This document shows, piece after piece, positions 34,452 to 44,205 of a stretch of 64,000 nucleotides of DNA. Below the pieces are notes generated by a model that was not told the DNA's origin, made no database searches, and was given only the letters and a program-made list of their open reading frames with translations. Both the position numbers and the translations under genes were made by a program. The stretch comes from an uncultured Campylobacter sp. (lineage in GTDB: Bacteria > Campylobacterota > Campylobacteria > Campylobacterales > Campylobacteraceae), in contig NZ_CALKZP010000028.1 of NCBI RefSeq assembly GCF_938002845.1, positions 62,001 through 126,000 of the forward strand, written 5' to 3'. Positions within the stretch are counted from its first letter, which is position 1; every line of letters begins with the position of its first letter.

Positions 34452-36704
34452 ATGAAATTTAAAATTTCATTAGCGGCATGTATGTGCCTACTATGCGGTA
34501 GTTTGGCTGCAGCGCAAAGTGGCGGTAATTCTGCGCCTGAAAAGTCGCAGAATATGGGCGTAATCGAGGTAAATTCCGTCGGCGATAATATCAGCGAGAG
34601 CGGTATCGACGAGGGCTTTTTGAGCAAAAACGTGCAACAAGGCCTGCTTGCGGGCAAGCGCGCACTTGATCTTCCCTATCAGATCAACACGATCAGTAAG
34701 GAGATCATAAATCACCAAGGCGTCACCGGCTACGAGGAGGCGGTCAAATACTTCCCCTCCGCGCAGATTCAGATGCGCGGCGGCGCTACGGTCGGACGCC
34801 CGCAGACACGCGGCTTTGAGGGTAGCGTCGTAGGCAACAGCTTCTGGGACGGCTTTTATACGATTTCGACGACGGCGATTCCGATGGCGATGTTTGAGAG
34901 CTTTCAGGTGCAAAACGGCGTCGCAGGCTCGCTCTACGGCGCACAAAACCCGGTTGGCATTTTCAGCTACACGCGCAAGCGCCCGGTAAAAGATCAATAC
35001 ATAATTTGGAGCGATTATATGTCGCGAAGCAACCTAGGTCTTGGTCTTGATCTATCCGATAAATTTGAAAAATTCGGCTACCGCGCGGTATTTTACGGAT
35101 CAAACGGCGACAGACAGCCAAAGGGTTCAAATTTACAGCGCCGCTTAGCCAGCGTCACGATGGAATTTTATCCGACGGGCGATCTAACGTTTGAAACCGC
35201 AGCGAGCTATTACGAGCACAATACTAAGGGCTTTGCAGGGCAGTTTGCTCTGGGCGTGCGAGACGGCAAGATCGTAGACGGCATGGAGCTTCCAAAGGCG
35301 GTGGATTCCTCAAAACGCGGTCTTGGGCAGAGCTTTGGAGGAATGCATCTAAAAACCACTACCGCAAGCGCGAAATTTAAATACTCACCGACGGATAGGC
35401 TATATTTCGAGGGCGGCTTTCAGTTTCAGCGTGCCGATCGTGATACTCACGGCGTCGTAAACTACATCTTGCCTAGCACGCATCCGCAATATACGAAGCC
35501 GGGTGATTATTATACTCAACACAGCGGCGGTGCTACGGCAGCATATAGATATGACCTGCCAAGCGGCTATCTCAAGGCCAACACGCAGTTTGACACGGGC
35601 AGCGTAGGGCACGATTTTAGCGTGCAGACCAACGGCTATCACTGGACGCAGGATAGATATAAGATCGCAAGCACCAACTACACCTCGCCTACCATCGGCA
35701 ATATCTACGATCCTAAAATTCTAAATTACACCGGCGCTAGGCGCGGAAGCGGGTTATATCATTTCGCAGTCATAGATATGTATAACGTCTCGGTGCTAGA
35801 CGATATTACGATAAACGATAAATTTGACGTGATGTTAAGCGCATCTAAGGCGTGGATGAGGCAGGAATCCTACAATAAAAACGAGCAAAGACTTGTCAAA
35901 GCCTATAGCGATTCGGGCTATAGCTGGGCGGGCAGCTTGATCTTTCATCCGATAGAGGACGCTAGCATCTACTACACTTACGCAGATAGCTTACAGCAGG
36001 GCTCTACCTATGTTTATCCGGCGAGCAGCCCATATGTGGGCGAGGTCGCCTCTACGTCGCCGTATCGCTCCAAGCAGCACGAGATCGGCGCTAAGATCCG
36101 CGTAGCCGATATGATCGATTTTAGCGTGGCGTATTTTGATATCCGCAGACCTATCGCGTATCTAAACAGCTCTACCGGAATCTACGGCATAAACGGAGAG
36201 CAGCGCAACCGCGGATTTGAGTTTATGAGCGGCGGACGAATTACGCAAAATTTAAGCGTGCTGGGCGGCTTTACCTACATCGATCCTAAGATGCATAACG
36301 TAAGCATCGCGGGCGCTAACCGCAAGGTCGCAAACGGCATCCCTAAACTAAATGCAAATTTAATGCTTGATTACGTGATCCCCGGCACCAATAAACTTGC
36401 GATCAGCACAAATTTCCACTACACCGGCAAGATGTATCTGGATGATCTAAACACCCAGAGCACGCCTAGCTTTTTCGTTACCGATCTTGGTATCAGATAC
36501 ACGAGCGAGCATCTTTTGGGCGATAAGACGACGCTGCGCTTCAACGCAAATAACGTATTTAACAAAAAATACTGGGCGGGAATGTATCCTGCGAGCGCCG
36601 ACGGTGCGGGCGGTCTTAACGTAACTAGCGTGCTAGGCTCGGCAAACGGCGTAACGCTCGGCGAGAGCAGAAGCTTCATGCTCTCTGCGGAGGTAAAATT
36701 TTAA
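34452..36704 (+). CDS. TonB-dependent siderophore-type receptor
   Basis: This 750-residue outer-membrane receptor has a signal peptide (MKFKISLAACMCLLCGSLAA). Its plug has LDLPYQINTISKEIINHQGV, the FhuE/FpvA-like QTRGFEGSVVGNSFWDG and QVQNGVAGSLYGAQNPVG. The barrel ends in NNVFNKKYWAGMYPAS and a proper C-terminal Phe (LSAEVKF). This fits the siderophore receptor branch (ferrichrome/coprogen/pyoverdine-like); the ligand is unknown. ATG 34452 is preferred over upstream in-frame ATGs at 34389 and 34434, because AAGGAAAACG precedes it and the signal begins there. The same leader (AAGGAAAACGATGAAA) stands before the gene at 3907. Iron control is likely, though no clear Fur box is visible. Confidence 0.92.
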   Translation: MKFKISLAACMCLLCGSLAAAQSGGNSAPEKSQNMGVIEVNSVGDNISESGIDEGFLSKNVQQGLLAGKRALDLPYQINTISKEIINHQGVTGYEEAVKYFPSAQIQMRGGATVGRPQTRGFEGSVVGNSFWDGFYTISTTAIPMAMFESFQVQNGVAGSLYGAQNPVGIFSYTRKRPVKDQYIIWSDYMSRSNLGLGLDLSDKFEKFGYRAVFYGSNGDRQPKGSNLQRRLASVTMEFYPTGDLTFETAASYYEHNTKGFAGQFALGVRDGKIVDGMELPKAVDSSKRGLGQSFGGMHLKTTTASAKFKYSPTDRLYFEGGFQFQRADRDTHGVVNYILPSTHPQYTKPGDYYTQHSGGATAAYRYDLPSGYLKANTQFDTGSVGHDFSVQTNGYHWTQDRYKIASTNYTSPTIGNIYDPKILNYTGARRGSGLYHFAVIDMYNVSVLDDITINDKFDVMLSASKAWMRQESYNKNEQRLVKAYSDSGYSWAGSLIFHPIEDASIYYTYADSLQQGSTYVYPASSPYVGEVASTSPYRSKQHEIGAKIRVADMIDFSVAYFDIRRPIAYLNSSTGIYGINGEQRNRGFEFMSGGRITQNLSVLGGFTYIDPKMHNVSIAGANRKVANGIPKLNANLMLDYVIPGTNKLAISTNFHYTGKMYLDDLNTQSTPSFFVTDLGIRYTSEHLLGDKTTLRFNANNVFNKKYWAGMYPASADGAGGLNVTSVLGSANGVTLGESRSFMLSAEVKF

Positions 36705-36961
36705 AATCTAGCGGGTTTAAAATTTCTAATTGAGCGGCGCGAATGATTATGGCGTCGCTTTTAAATTTATGAAATTTTATCGCTCTAAGCGGCGAGATTA
36801 AATTTAACGAGGCTTAGTTTTAATTCATTTTAAAATTTAAGCCTCGGATTTTGAAATTTTAAACCTTGATTTTAAAATTTAAATCTTTAAATTTTTAGAT
36901 CGCCGCGCCTAAGCTCGCCCGCAAATTTTATCGCGCGGTTTAAAATTTAGCCGTTTTTGGT

Positions 36962-36967
36962 TATAAT
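36962..36967 (+). promoter_or_regulatory. Probable -10 element of the TrkA-like/aroB operon
   Basis: A perfect TATAAT stands 27 bases before the start codon at 36995. The T-rich run just upstream is typical of Campylobacter promoters. No strong -35 hexamer is seen. Confidence 0.45.
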
Positions 36968-36994
36968 CTTTGCAAAACCACGAAACGGAGAGCA

Positions 36995-38413
36995 ATGAAA
37001 CAAGTTTTAATCATCGCAAGCGGAAAGTTTGCGCGCCATTTTTTATCCCAGGTTTATAAGATCAAAGACGTCGTACATAATTACCGCGTCGTCGCAAAAA
37101 GTGCGCTTAGCGTCCCCGAGGCGCTGCAAAAAGAGCAAAATTTCAGCATCGAAATTTTTGATCCCACGAGCATTGAGCGGCTACGCGTGGTGCTGAGCTT
37201 GGCGGAATTTGATCGCTGCATAATGATAATGGATGATGAGTTTGACGCCAAGGTGACGCTAGAAAATTTAAAGACGCTTGCTCCCGATCTGGAGCTTTAC
37301 GCAGCCGATTTTTGGGGGCTTTTGCGCGAGAATAAAAACGAAGCTCACGTAAAAATCGTAAATACTCTCGCGTTAAATTCCTCGCGCTTCATCGGCTTTT
37401 TGCCGGACAGTCCCGTTTTTGCTGATAACATCGGGCTTGGACGCGGAGAGATAATGGAGGTAAAAGTGCCCGTAGGAAGCTCGTTCGCGTATAAAAAAAT
37501 CAGCACGCTTTCTAATGCCAAATATCAAATTCCGATGATCTACCGTCACAATAATTACATCGTAACGACGCCCGGCTCGCGGATATATCCGAATGATACG
37601 ATTTTAGTCGTTGGTGAGCCTAGTGCGCTGCGAGCGGTGTTTGCTGAAGTAAAAAAGCAAAGCGGGCAATTTCCATCGCCGTTTGGGCTAAATATTTTCG
37701 CGCTAATCGATATGAAAAAAATGAGCGGCGACGAGATAGCTAGGACGGTTAGGGCGCTTGAGTTTTTGGATTTGCATATTAGAAATCATAAAATTTATCT
37801 GCGAATTTTAAATCCTCTGCTAAACGACGCTTTTGGCGAGCTTAAAGCTCTGTGTGAGCGGGATAAATTTGAAATTCTCATCGATTACTCGGGCGAGCTA
37901 AATTTAAAGCGCGACGTGAGCGAAAATAAAGCGGGTTTGGTAGTTTGCTCAAGCGGAGTTTTCGAGGCGAAAAAAGCAGCACTTAAAGCGCTTGAAATTC
38001 CGGTGTTAAGCCTTGGAGAGGGCGAGCTAAAAGATGTGCGTAAAAGCGTCGTGCTAAGTGCCGGCGAGCGGCTTCGCGAGGAATCAAGTATCGTCTTTGA
38101 CATCAGCTCGCAGCTAGGGCTAGACGTGTATTTGTATCTTTTCGGCGAGAGCGAAAAGGGCGAGTTTGCGCAAAGCTACGTGAGCTTATCGAAGCTTTTT
38201 AAGCAGAGTTTATTCGTGATTCCTTGCGAGCGACAAAATCCGATTTTAGCGTTAGGCAGCGAGCGAGATCTGCTGCAGTTCGTGCCATTTAATGATAGAA
38301 TTTTGGCGCGCAAGCTCACATCTATTTTCAATCAGGATTTGGATCAGATGTATTTTAAACTCGGCAAAAATCATCAAATTTTTATCCCGAGCGATTACGG
38401 GTATGAAAAGTAA
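36995..38413 (+). CDS. TrkA-related protein (COG3400-like), function unknown
   Basis: This 472-residue cytoplasmic protein starts with a nucleotide-fold-like strand (KQVLIIASGKFARHFL), followed by IEIFDPTSIERLRVVL and ELYAADFWG. It has an RCK_C-type domain around residues 150-230 (GEIMEVKVPVGSSFAYKKIS, then YPNDTILVVGEPSALRAVF). The C-terminal half has ILIDYSGELN and a Rossmann-like SVVLSAGERLREESSIVFD region. It resembles the epsilonproteobacterial TrkA-related proteins (COG3400), possibly regulating a channel or transporter by ligand binding. It lies 43 bases before aroB. A mechanosensitive channel encoded two genes downstream is a possible partner. Confidence 0.7.
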   Translation: MKQVLIIASGKFARHFLSQVYKIKDVVHNYRVVAKSALSVPEALQKEQNFSIEIFDPTSIERLRVVLSLAEFDRCIMIMDDEFDAKVTLENLKTLAPDLELYAADFWGLLRENKNEAHVKIVNTLALNSSRFIGFLPDSPVFADNIGLGRGEIMEVKVPVGSSFAYKKISTLSNAKYQIPMIYRHNNYIVTTPGSRIYPNDTILVVGEPSALRAVFAEVKKQSGQFPSPFGLNIFALIDMKKMSGDEIARTVRALEFLDLHIRNHKIYLRILNPLLNDAFGELKALCERDKFEILIDYSGELNLKRDVSENKAGLVVCSSGVFEAKKAALKALEIPVLSLGEGELKDVRKSVVLSAGERLREESSIVFDISSQLGLDVYLYLFGESEKGEFAQSYVSLSKLFKQSLFVIPCERQNPILALGSERDLLQFVPFNDRILARKLTSIFNQDLDQMYFKLGKNHQIFIPSDYGYEK

Positions 38414-38456
38414 TCGAAATTTATGTTACAATTACCCAAAAATCAAAGGCTAGCGT

Positions 38457-39488
38457 ATGAAAATCGATCTTAATTTAGGTAAAAAATACAGCGTTTTTAT
38501 CGACGAATTGCATAGTTTAAAACTTAGCGGTAAGGTCGCTATCGTGACAAATCCCAAAGTGGGGGGGCTGTGGCTTGATTTCTTACTGCAGCGGCTAGAT
38601 TGCGAGCAAAAATTTATCATCACGATCCCGGACGGCGAGGAGTATAAAAATACCGCGAGCGTGGAGCAAATCTTAGAGCAGCTTTTCAGCTCCAAGCTTG
38701 ACCGCAAAAGCACGCTCATTGCTCTTGGCGGCGGCGTCATCAGCGATATAACGGGCTTTTGCGCGAGCATTTATGAGCGCGGTATCGATTTTATCAATAT
38801 ACCTACGACCCTGCTAGCGCAAGTAGATGCAAGCGTCGGCGGTAAGACGGGCGTGAATAATCGCTTCGGCAAAAATTTAATCGGCTCATTTTATCAGCCG
38901 CGCGCGGTTTATTGCGAGAGTAAATTTTTATCGACGCTTCCTGCGCGGGAGTTTGTCGCAGGCGTTGCGGAGGCCGTAAAGATGGCGATATGCTTTGATG
39001 TCGAACTATTTAAATTTTTCGAGACTCACGATCTAAAAAGCGCCGATGAAATTTCGCACGTAATCGCTCGTTGCGTGGAGATTAAAGCAAACGTTGTAGA
39101 GCGAGACGAGCGCGAAAGCGGCGTGCGTGCGGTGTTAAACTACGGACACACCTTTGCTCACGCTATAGAAAAAATTACTAATTATAAAAAATTTTTGCAC
39201 GGTGAGGCTGTAGCGATCGGCATGGTGATGGCAAATGCTTTGGCGCGGCGTCTCGGTAAACTAAGCGGCGAACAGGAGGAGCAGATCCGTAAAGTGCTTC
39301 AAAAATTCGCGCTTCCGATAAAATTTCACGTAAAGGATGCGGCGGAATTTTACGAGCTGTTTTTTCTTGATAAAAAAAGCGAAAATGGCAAGATAAAATT
39401 TATCCTGCCCGATGGTATTGGTAAATTCTACGCTTCCAAAGAGATCGCAAAAGATGAAGTAATCGCAACGCTGAAAGAGTTTGAATGA
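38457..39488 (+). CDS. aroB: 3-dehydroquinate synthase
   Basis: AroB converts DAHP to 3-dehydroquinate, the second step of the shikimate pathway, using NAD+ and a divalent metal. The 343 residues include IALGGGVISDITGFCASIYERGI-type nucleotide and metal region (about 83-105), PTTLLAQVDASVGGKTGVN, EAVKMAICFD, and the metal-binding HTFAHAIE. Length is normal. A run of seven G (38561-38567) encodes VGGL near residue 36. The stop overlaps the start of the next gene by four bases. Confidence 0.96.
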   Translation: MKIDLNLGKKYSVFIDELHSLKLSGKVAIVTNPKVGGLWLDFLLQRLDCEQKFIITIPDGEEYKNTASVEQILEQLFSSKLDRKSTLIALGGGVISDITGFCASIYERGIDFINIPTTLLAQVDASVGGKTGVNNRFGKNLIGSFYQPRAVYCESKFLSTLPAREFVAGVAEAVKMAICFDVELFKFFETHDLKSADEISHVIARCVEIKANVVERDERESGVRAVLNYGHTFAHAIEKITNYKKFLHGEAVAIGMVMANALARRLGKLSGEQEEQIRKVLQKFALPIKFHVKDAAEFYELFFLDKKSENGKIKFILPDGIGKFYASKEIAKDEVIATLKEFE

Positions 39489-41194
39489 GAGCGCTTGCAG
39501 CTATTTTTTTGATTTTTAATCTTGCATTTTGCGAGGCAAATTCTACGCTCTCCGCCGCGCATACGCGCTTAGAATCTAACGCTAGCTCCGCCGCTAGTGA
39601 GAAGAAAGATGAAAATTCCAAGATATCCGCGTCGCTAAAAGATCAGATCCGTGTTATTGACGATGAGATCAAAAATAATATCTGGGTCTCTCGCTTTTCA
39701 AATTTCATCGGCTATCAAAATTTACAAAAGCAATCCAGCCAGCTCGAAGCGGAGCTAAAAAAGAGCGCCGGCACCGATAAGATCGCAGAGATTCAAAAAA
39801 GACTCCGCGCCGTAAAAGAGCAGCTCATACTGCTAAAAGAGTATGAAAAATCCCCGTTTTTAGATATCATCGCGATGCCCGAAACTCCCGAGCCCGCTCG
39901 CATTACAAATCCTTTTTCGATAATTTCGGGTTTTTCTACGATTAGAAATTTGCAAGCTCAAAAGATGGAGCAGAAAAACGCCATCGAAAATATTAAAGCT
40001 TTAATCGATAAACTTGAAGCAAAAAGGGCGCTATATGAGCGTTTGATGCAGATTGATACGGACGCAAGCGCCGCGGCGGAGCTTAAAAGCTTAGATTACG
40101 AGCTTAGCGAGTTTAGCTCCGCGTACGAGATCGCGCAGACTACATACGACGTTTACGAAAAAAAGATCAACTCCCAAATCGCCGTGCAGACTGCGGATAT
40201 AAAAGCTCAAATCAAGCGCGCGGGAAACATCGCCGTATGGATACTCGTAGTCATTGCGCTGTCGTTTTTATGCAAGGTAGTGGCGAAAAAATATATCAAA
40301 AACGACGAGAATTTTTATATCGTAAATAAAGCTATCAATGTTTTAAATTTCACGCTGATTGCGCTGATACTGCTATTTTCTTACATCGAGAATATGACGC
40401 ATTTCGTAACGGTTCTTGGCTTTGCCTCGGCAGGTCTTGCGATTGCGATGAAAGATATGTTTATGAGCTCTTTAGGTTGGCTTACGATCGTGCTTGGCGG
40501 CAGCTTTCGCGTGGGCGATCGCATCAGGGTGCATAAAAACGGCGAGACCTACGTAGGCGATATCATCGACATTTCGGTGCTTAGGATGACGATTTTCGAG
40601 GACGTTACTATGACTACGTGGAGAGAAAATAAACGCGCAGGCAGGGTAATTTTCATACCGAATAATTATATTTTTACCGATCTTATCTCAAACTACACCC
40701 ACAGCGGACTTAAGACCGTCTGGGACGGCATTAGCATACTTTTAACATTTGATAGCAACCATAAAAAGGCGATGTATCTCATAAAAAACATCGTGCGAAA
40801 GTATTCCAAGGGCTACACCGACATCGCCAAAAAGCAGATGGGCAAGCTTCGTTCGCAATACAGCATCAAAAATCCAAACGTCGAGCCTAGAATTTTCAGC
40901 TTTTTTGAGCCATACGGCATTGAAATTTCGGTTTGGTATATGACGAACTCTTACGCGACGCTCGGGCTTCGCAGCAACATTTCGGCTGAAATTTTAGACG
41001 CCCTAAGAAGCGAGCCCGACATCAAGATCGCCTATCCTGCATACACGCTTTTTAATGGTAAAAACTATATGGCGGCAGGCGGAAATTTTGCGGCGCAAGA
41101 TCTCGGCTCCGAGCAGCAAGGCTCACAAAATTTAAACGCAGCGGCACAGGGCGCGGGCTTTGCCACAGGAAGCGGATCCGGGAGCGAAATTTGA
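39485..41194 (+). CDS. MscS-family mechanosensitive channel
   Basis: The 569-residue membrane protein has an N-terminal signal (MRALAAIFLIFNLAFCEA) and a periplasmic coiled-coil region to about residue 240. Three membrane segments follow (AVWILVVIALSFLCKVVA; AINVLNFTLIALILLFSYIE; the pore helix SAGLAIAMKDMFMSSLGWLT). The MscS beta domain is marked by GGSFRVGDRIRVHKNGETYV and IDISVLRMTIFEDV. The C-terminus is Ala/Gly/Gln-rich and probably disordered. It opens under membrane tension to release solutes. It overlaps aroB and mtaB, so it is translated as part of a coupled operon. The long coiled-coil input domain is larger than in minimal MscS. Confidence 0.9.
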   Translation: MRALAAIFLIFNLAFCEANSTLSAAHTRLESNASSAASEKKDENSKISASLKDQIRVIDDEIKNNIWVSRFSNFIGYQNLQKQSSQLEAELKKSAGTDKIAEIQKRLRAVKEQLILLKEYEKSPFLDIIAMPETPEPARITNPFSIISGFSTIRNLQAQKMEQKNAIENIKALIDKLEAKRALYERLMQIDTDASAAAELKSLDYELSEFSSAYEIAQTTYDVYEKKINSQIAVQTADIKAQIKRAGNIAVWILVVIALSFLCKVVAKKYIKNDENFYIVNKAINVLNFTLIALILLFSYIENMTHFVTVLGFASAGLAIAMKDMFMSSLGWLTIVLGGSFRVGDRIRVHKNGETYVGDIIDISVLRMTIFEDVTMTTWRENKRAGRVIFIPNNYIFTDLISNYTHSGLKTVWDGISILLTFDSNHKKAMYLIKNIVRKYSKGYTDIAKKQMGKLRSQYSIKNPNVEPRIFSFFEPYGIEISVWYMTNSYATLGLRSNISAEILDALRSEPDIKIAYPAYTLFNGKNYMAAGGNFAAQDLGSEQQGSQNLNAAAQGAGFATGSGSGSEI

Positions 41195-42423
41195 AAATTT
41201 ATTTTAAAACGTTTGGATGCCGCACAAATATCTACGACACGCAGCTTATCAAAAGCAACCTCAAATCGGGCGAGATCACGCACGACGAGCAGGGCGCGGA
41301 CGTCGTCGTGATAAACTCCTGCACCGTTACGAACGGCGCCGACGCAGATGTGCGAAACTACGTAAATAAGATGAACCGCCTCGGCAAAAAGATATTGCTA
41401 ACCGGCTGCGGCGCGGTATCGCGCGGCGAGGAGCTGTATAAAAACGGCGCGGTTTTCGGCGTGTTTGGGATGTCGCAAAAGGAAAAGATCGACGAGTTTT
41501 TAGGCTCGGAGTCGAAATTTTACGATATCGGAGGTCTTGACGGCGTCGAAAAGAATCTGGTAAGCGACTACGAGGATCACACCAAGGCCTTTATTAAAAT
41601 TCAAGAGGGGTGCGATTTTAACTGCAGCTATTGCATAATCCCCTCGGTGCGCGGCCGCTCGCGAAGCAGCTCTGAAGACGCGATCTTAAAAGAGGCGGCG
41701 AGCCTTGCCGCAAACGGCTTTAACGAGATCGTGCTAACCGGCACCAATATCGGAAGCTACGGCAAAGCCGCGGGCACGAGCCTGGGCGCGCTGCTTCAAA
41801 AACTGGGCGCGATACGCGGAATTCGCCGTATCCGCCTAGGCAGCATTGAGCCCTCGCAGATAGATACGAGCTTTCGCGAAATTTTATCCGAGCCGTGGCT
41901 CGAGCGGCATCTGCATATCGCGCTTCAGCACACTTCGCAAAAGATGCTAAGCATAATGCGCCGCCGAAATTCCGCGCTAAGGGATTTGGAGCTTTTTTGC
42001 GAGCTTACGGAGCGCGGATTTGCGCTGGGGACGGACTTTATCGTCGCGCATCCGGGCGAGAGCGAAGAAATTTGGCTCGAAGCGGTGGAAAATTTCAAAA
42101 AATTCCCGCTCACGCATCTGCATGCTTTTATCTTTTCGCCGAGGCAAGGAACCGCTTCGGCGTCGCTAAAAGGCCGCATAGACGGCAAAACGGCGAAGGC
42201 GCGGCTAAAGATGCTGCAGAACATAACGGCGCTGAATAATTATAAATTTCGCCTTTCGCACAAGGTACCGCTAAATGTGCTGATCGAGCGGAAAAACGGA
42301 GAGTTTTATGAAGGATATGATCAATTTTATGATAAAATTTGGATCAAAAGCGATGAGGATTTGTCGAAAAAATGGATGGAGATAAGAGATTATGAGGTTA
42401 AATTTGATGGAAATTTTGCATAA
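41191..42423 (+). CDS. mtaB: MtaB-like tRNA methylthiotransferase (radical SAM)
   Basis: This enzyme adds a methylthio group to t6A at position 37 of tRNAs that read ANN codons. The 410 residues hold the N-terminal UPF0004 domain with its cluster cysteines (TFGCRTNIYDTQ, INSCTVTNGADAD, LLTGCGAV). The radical SAM CxxxCxxC is in GCDFNCSYCIIPSVRGRSRS (about residues 140-160), and IVLTGTNIGSYG and DFIVAHPGESEE follow. This pattern distinguishes MtaB from MiaB. The start is TTG overlapping the stop of the channel gene (TTGA). Its end overlaps the FtsH-like gene by 32 bases. Confidence 0.9.
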   Translation: MKIYFKTFGCRTNIYDTQLIKSNLKSGEITHDEQGADVVVINSCTVTNGADADVRNYVNKMNRLGKKILLTGCGAVSRGEELYKNGAVFGVFGMSQKEKIDEFLGSESKFYDIGGLDGVEKNLVSDYEDHTKAFIKIQEGCDFNCSYCIIPSVRGRSRSSSEDAILKEAASLAANGFNEIVLTGTNIGSYGKAAGTSLGALLQKLGAIRGIRRIRLGSIEPSQIDTSFREILSEPWLERHLHIALQHTSQKMLSIMRRRNSALRDLELFCELTERGFALGTDFIVAHPGESEEIWLEAVENFKKFPLTHLHAFIFSPRQGTASASLKGRIDGKTAKARLKMLQNITALNNYKFRLSHKVPLNVLIERKNGEFYEGYDQFYDKIWIKSDEDLSKKWMEIRDYEVKFDGNFA

Positions 42424-44176
42424 AATCAAAAAAAGCAAGCTAAATATAGTTCTGATTTTTTTAGTGCTGCTTATCGTTTTGCTCTCGATCGTTTATTTTA
42501 AAGACGATTCGCGATACATCACCGAGCGCGAATTTAGCGAGCTAGTCCGCACAGATCAGATCAAACGCGCGCATATCGAGGACGGCACGCTAAGCTTCGT
42601 TTACGACGGCAAACGCTATAAAATTTTAACCGATATCGTTAATTTAAAAGAGCTCTCCAACCACGCTTTGATTACTAAGGAAGAGGATAACGAAAGCGGC
42701 GGTATCAGCGCGATCTTGGTAATTTTTACGTTCGCATTTTTTCTCTTCGTGTATTATTTTGAAACCGTTTTGGCGCGGCGCCGCAGGATGGACGGCGTAG
42801 GCACTGCGCGTCAAGGCGGCGCAAATGCAGAGCTCGGCGATCTTTCGCCGAGCGTTAGCGACGTAAGATTTAGCGACGTCGCGGGCATCAGCGAGGTCAA
42901 GGACGAACTCATAGAGATCGTGGATTTTTTAAAAAATCCCGCAAAATACCGAAATTTCGGCATCAAGCTGCCGAAAGGAATTTTAATGATCGGCGAGCCG
43001 GGCGTCGGTAAAACGCTTATCGCAAAAGCCGTAGCCGGCGAGGCGGACGTGCCGTTTTTTTACCAAAGCGGCGCAAGCTTCGCCGAGGTCTTTGTGGGCG
43101 TCGGCGCTAGGCGGGTTCGCGAGCTGTTTGCGAAGGCCAAATCCTGCGCGCCTGCGATTATTTTTATCGACGAGATTGACGCGGTCGGCGGCAAGCGCGG
43201 TATCGGGCGCAACGACGAGCGGGAAGCGACGCTAAATCAGCTGCTGACCGAGATGGACGGATTTGAGGAAAACAGCGGCGTGATGGTAATCGGCGCGACC
43301 AATAAAATAAATTTGATCGACGATGCGCTGCTGCGCTCGGGGCGCTTTGATAGGCGCGTTTTCATCGGGCTTCCGAACTACAAAGACCGCATCGAAATTT
43401 TAAAAATTTATCTCGAGGGTAAAAGATGCAGCGCGAATATCAACAAAGTAAGTCGCCTCTGTGTGGGCTTTAGCGGCGCGGGAGTAGCGACGCTGGTAAA
43501 TGAAGCTGCGATCAACGCTCTTAAGCGCGGCAGCGATACGATCGAGCTTAGCGATTTTGAAAATGTGCGGATGAGGGTCTTTTACGGCGTGCAAAAAAGT
43601 AGAATTCTAACCGAATACGAAAAGGAGATCCAGGCGTTCTATCAGGGCGCAAAGGCGCTTAGCGCGTATTGGTATTCGTTTGATTTCGAAAAAATAGAGC
43701 TTTTAAACGATAAATTTTTAAACGAGGATTTCGAGATCGAATCCAAAACGCAAATTTTAAATCAAATCAAAGTGCTTTTAAGCGGCATGGCGGCGCTACA
43801 AATCCATAAAAACGACGCTTTTTCAAATTCTGCTAGCGACGTAAAGCAGGCTATCGCGCTGGCGCAAAAGATGGTTTTTGAGCTCGCGATGGGCGATAGT
43901 TTCACCCCTAGCGCGCAGAGCGTGAATAAAATTTTGCAAGATTGCTACGACGAGGTAAGCGAGATAATCCGCACGATGCAGGATAAGCTAAATCAAATTT
44001 CAAAGCAAATTTTCGTCTATGAGTTCATAACTTTCGAGGATGTTCAAAAGATCTGCGAATCTGATGGTGTGGAGCAAGAAGGCGTCTCCGCGCAAGAGCA
44101 AGATTTGCAAAAGCTGGAAAAAGATAGCGAAAGCTCTGAAGAAAAGCCGCAAGACGGCACGCTAAATTTCGATTAA
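42392..44176 (+). CDS. FtsH-like membrane AAA+ protein lacking the HExxH protease motif
   Basis: The 594-residue protein has the FtsH plan. An N-terminal membrane segment (LNIVLIFLVLLIVLLSIVYF), a small periplasmic domain (REFSELVRTDQIKRAHIEDG) and a second membrane segment (about 105-125) precede an intact AAA+ domain. That domain has Walker A GEPGVGKT (about 200), Walker B IIFIDEID, pore loop FFYQSGASFAEVFVGVG and arginine finger GRFDRR. Where FtsH has HEAGH this protein has FYQGA (residues 416-420), so both zinc histidines and the catalytic glutamate are gone. The Asp of SASDVKQAIAL, equal to the third zinc ligand, remains. It should therefore be an unfoldase or chaperone, not a protease. 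ATG 42407 is an alternative start. It is the last gene of the coupled aroB run. Confidence 0.88.
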   Translation: MRLNLMEILHKIKKSKLNIVLIFLVLLIVLLSIVYFKDDSRYITEREFSELVRTDQIKRAHIEDGTLSFVYDGKRYKILTDIVNLKELSNHALITKEEDNESGGISAILVIFTFAFFLFVYYFETVLARRRRMDGVGTARQGGANAELGDLSPSVSDVRFSDVAGISEVKDELIEIVDFLKNPAKYRNFGIKLPKGILMIGEPGVGKTLIAKAVAGEADVPFFYQSGASFAEVFVGVGARRVRELFAKAKSCAPAIIFIDEIDAVGGKRGIGRNDEREATLNQLLTEMDGFEENSGVMVIGATNKINLIDDALLRSGRFDRRVFIGLPNYKDRIEILKIYLEGKRCSANINKVSRLCVGFSGAGVATLVNEAAINALKRGSDTIELSDFENVRMRVFYGVQKSRILTEYEKEIQAFYQGAKALSAYWYSFDFEKIELLNDKFLNEDFEIESKTQILNQIKVLLSGMAALQIHKNDAFSNSASDVKQAIALAQKMVFELAMGDSFTPSAQSVNKILQDCYDEVSEIIRTMQDKLNQISKQIFVYEFITFEDVQKICESDGVEQEGVSAQEQDLQKLEKDSESSEEKPQDGTLNFD

Positions 44177-44205
44177 ATTTTAAAATTCCAATAAAGGAGA
44201 GGAAA

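Noticed and set aside
38561..38567. Run of seven G in aroB as a phase-variable tract
   Set aside because: Campylobacter phase-variable tracts are usually eight or more G and in surface genes. Here the run encodes an in-frame VGGL in an essential-type enzyme.
41895..42239. Extra frame inside mtaB
   Set aside because: It is out of frame with the well-conserved radical SAM protein, is Arg/Ala-rich and has no ribosome site.
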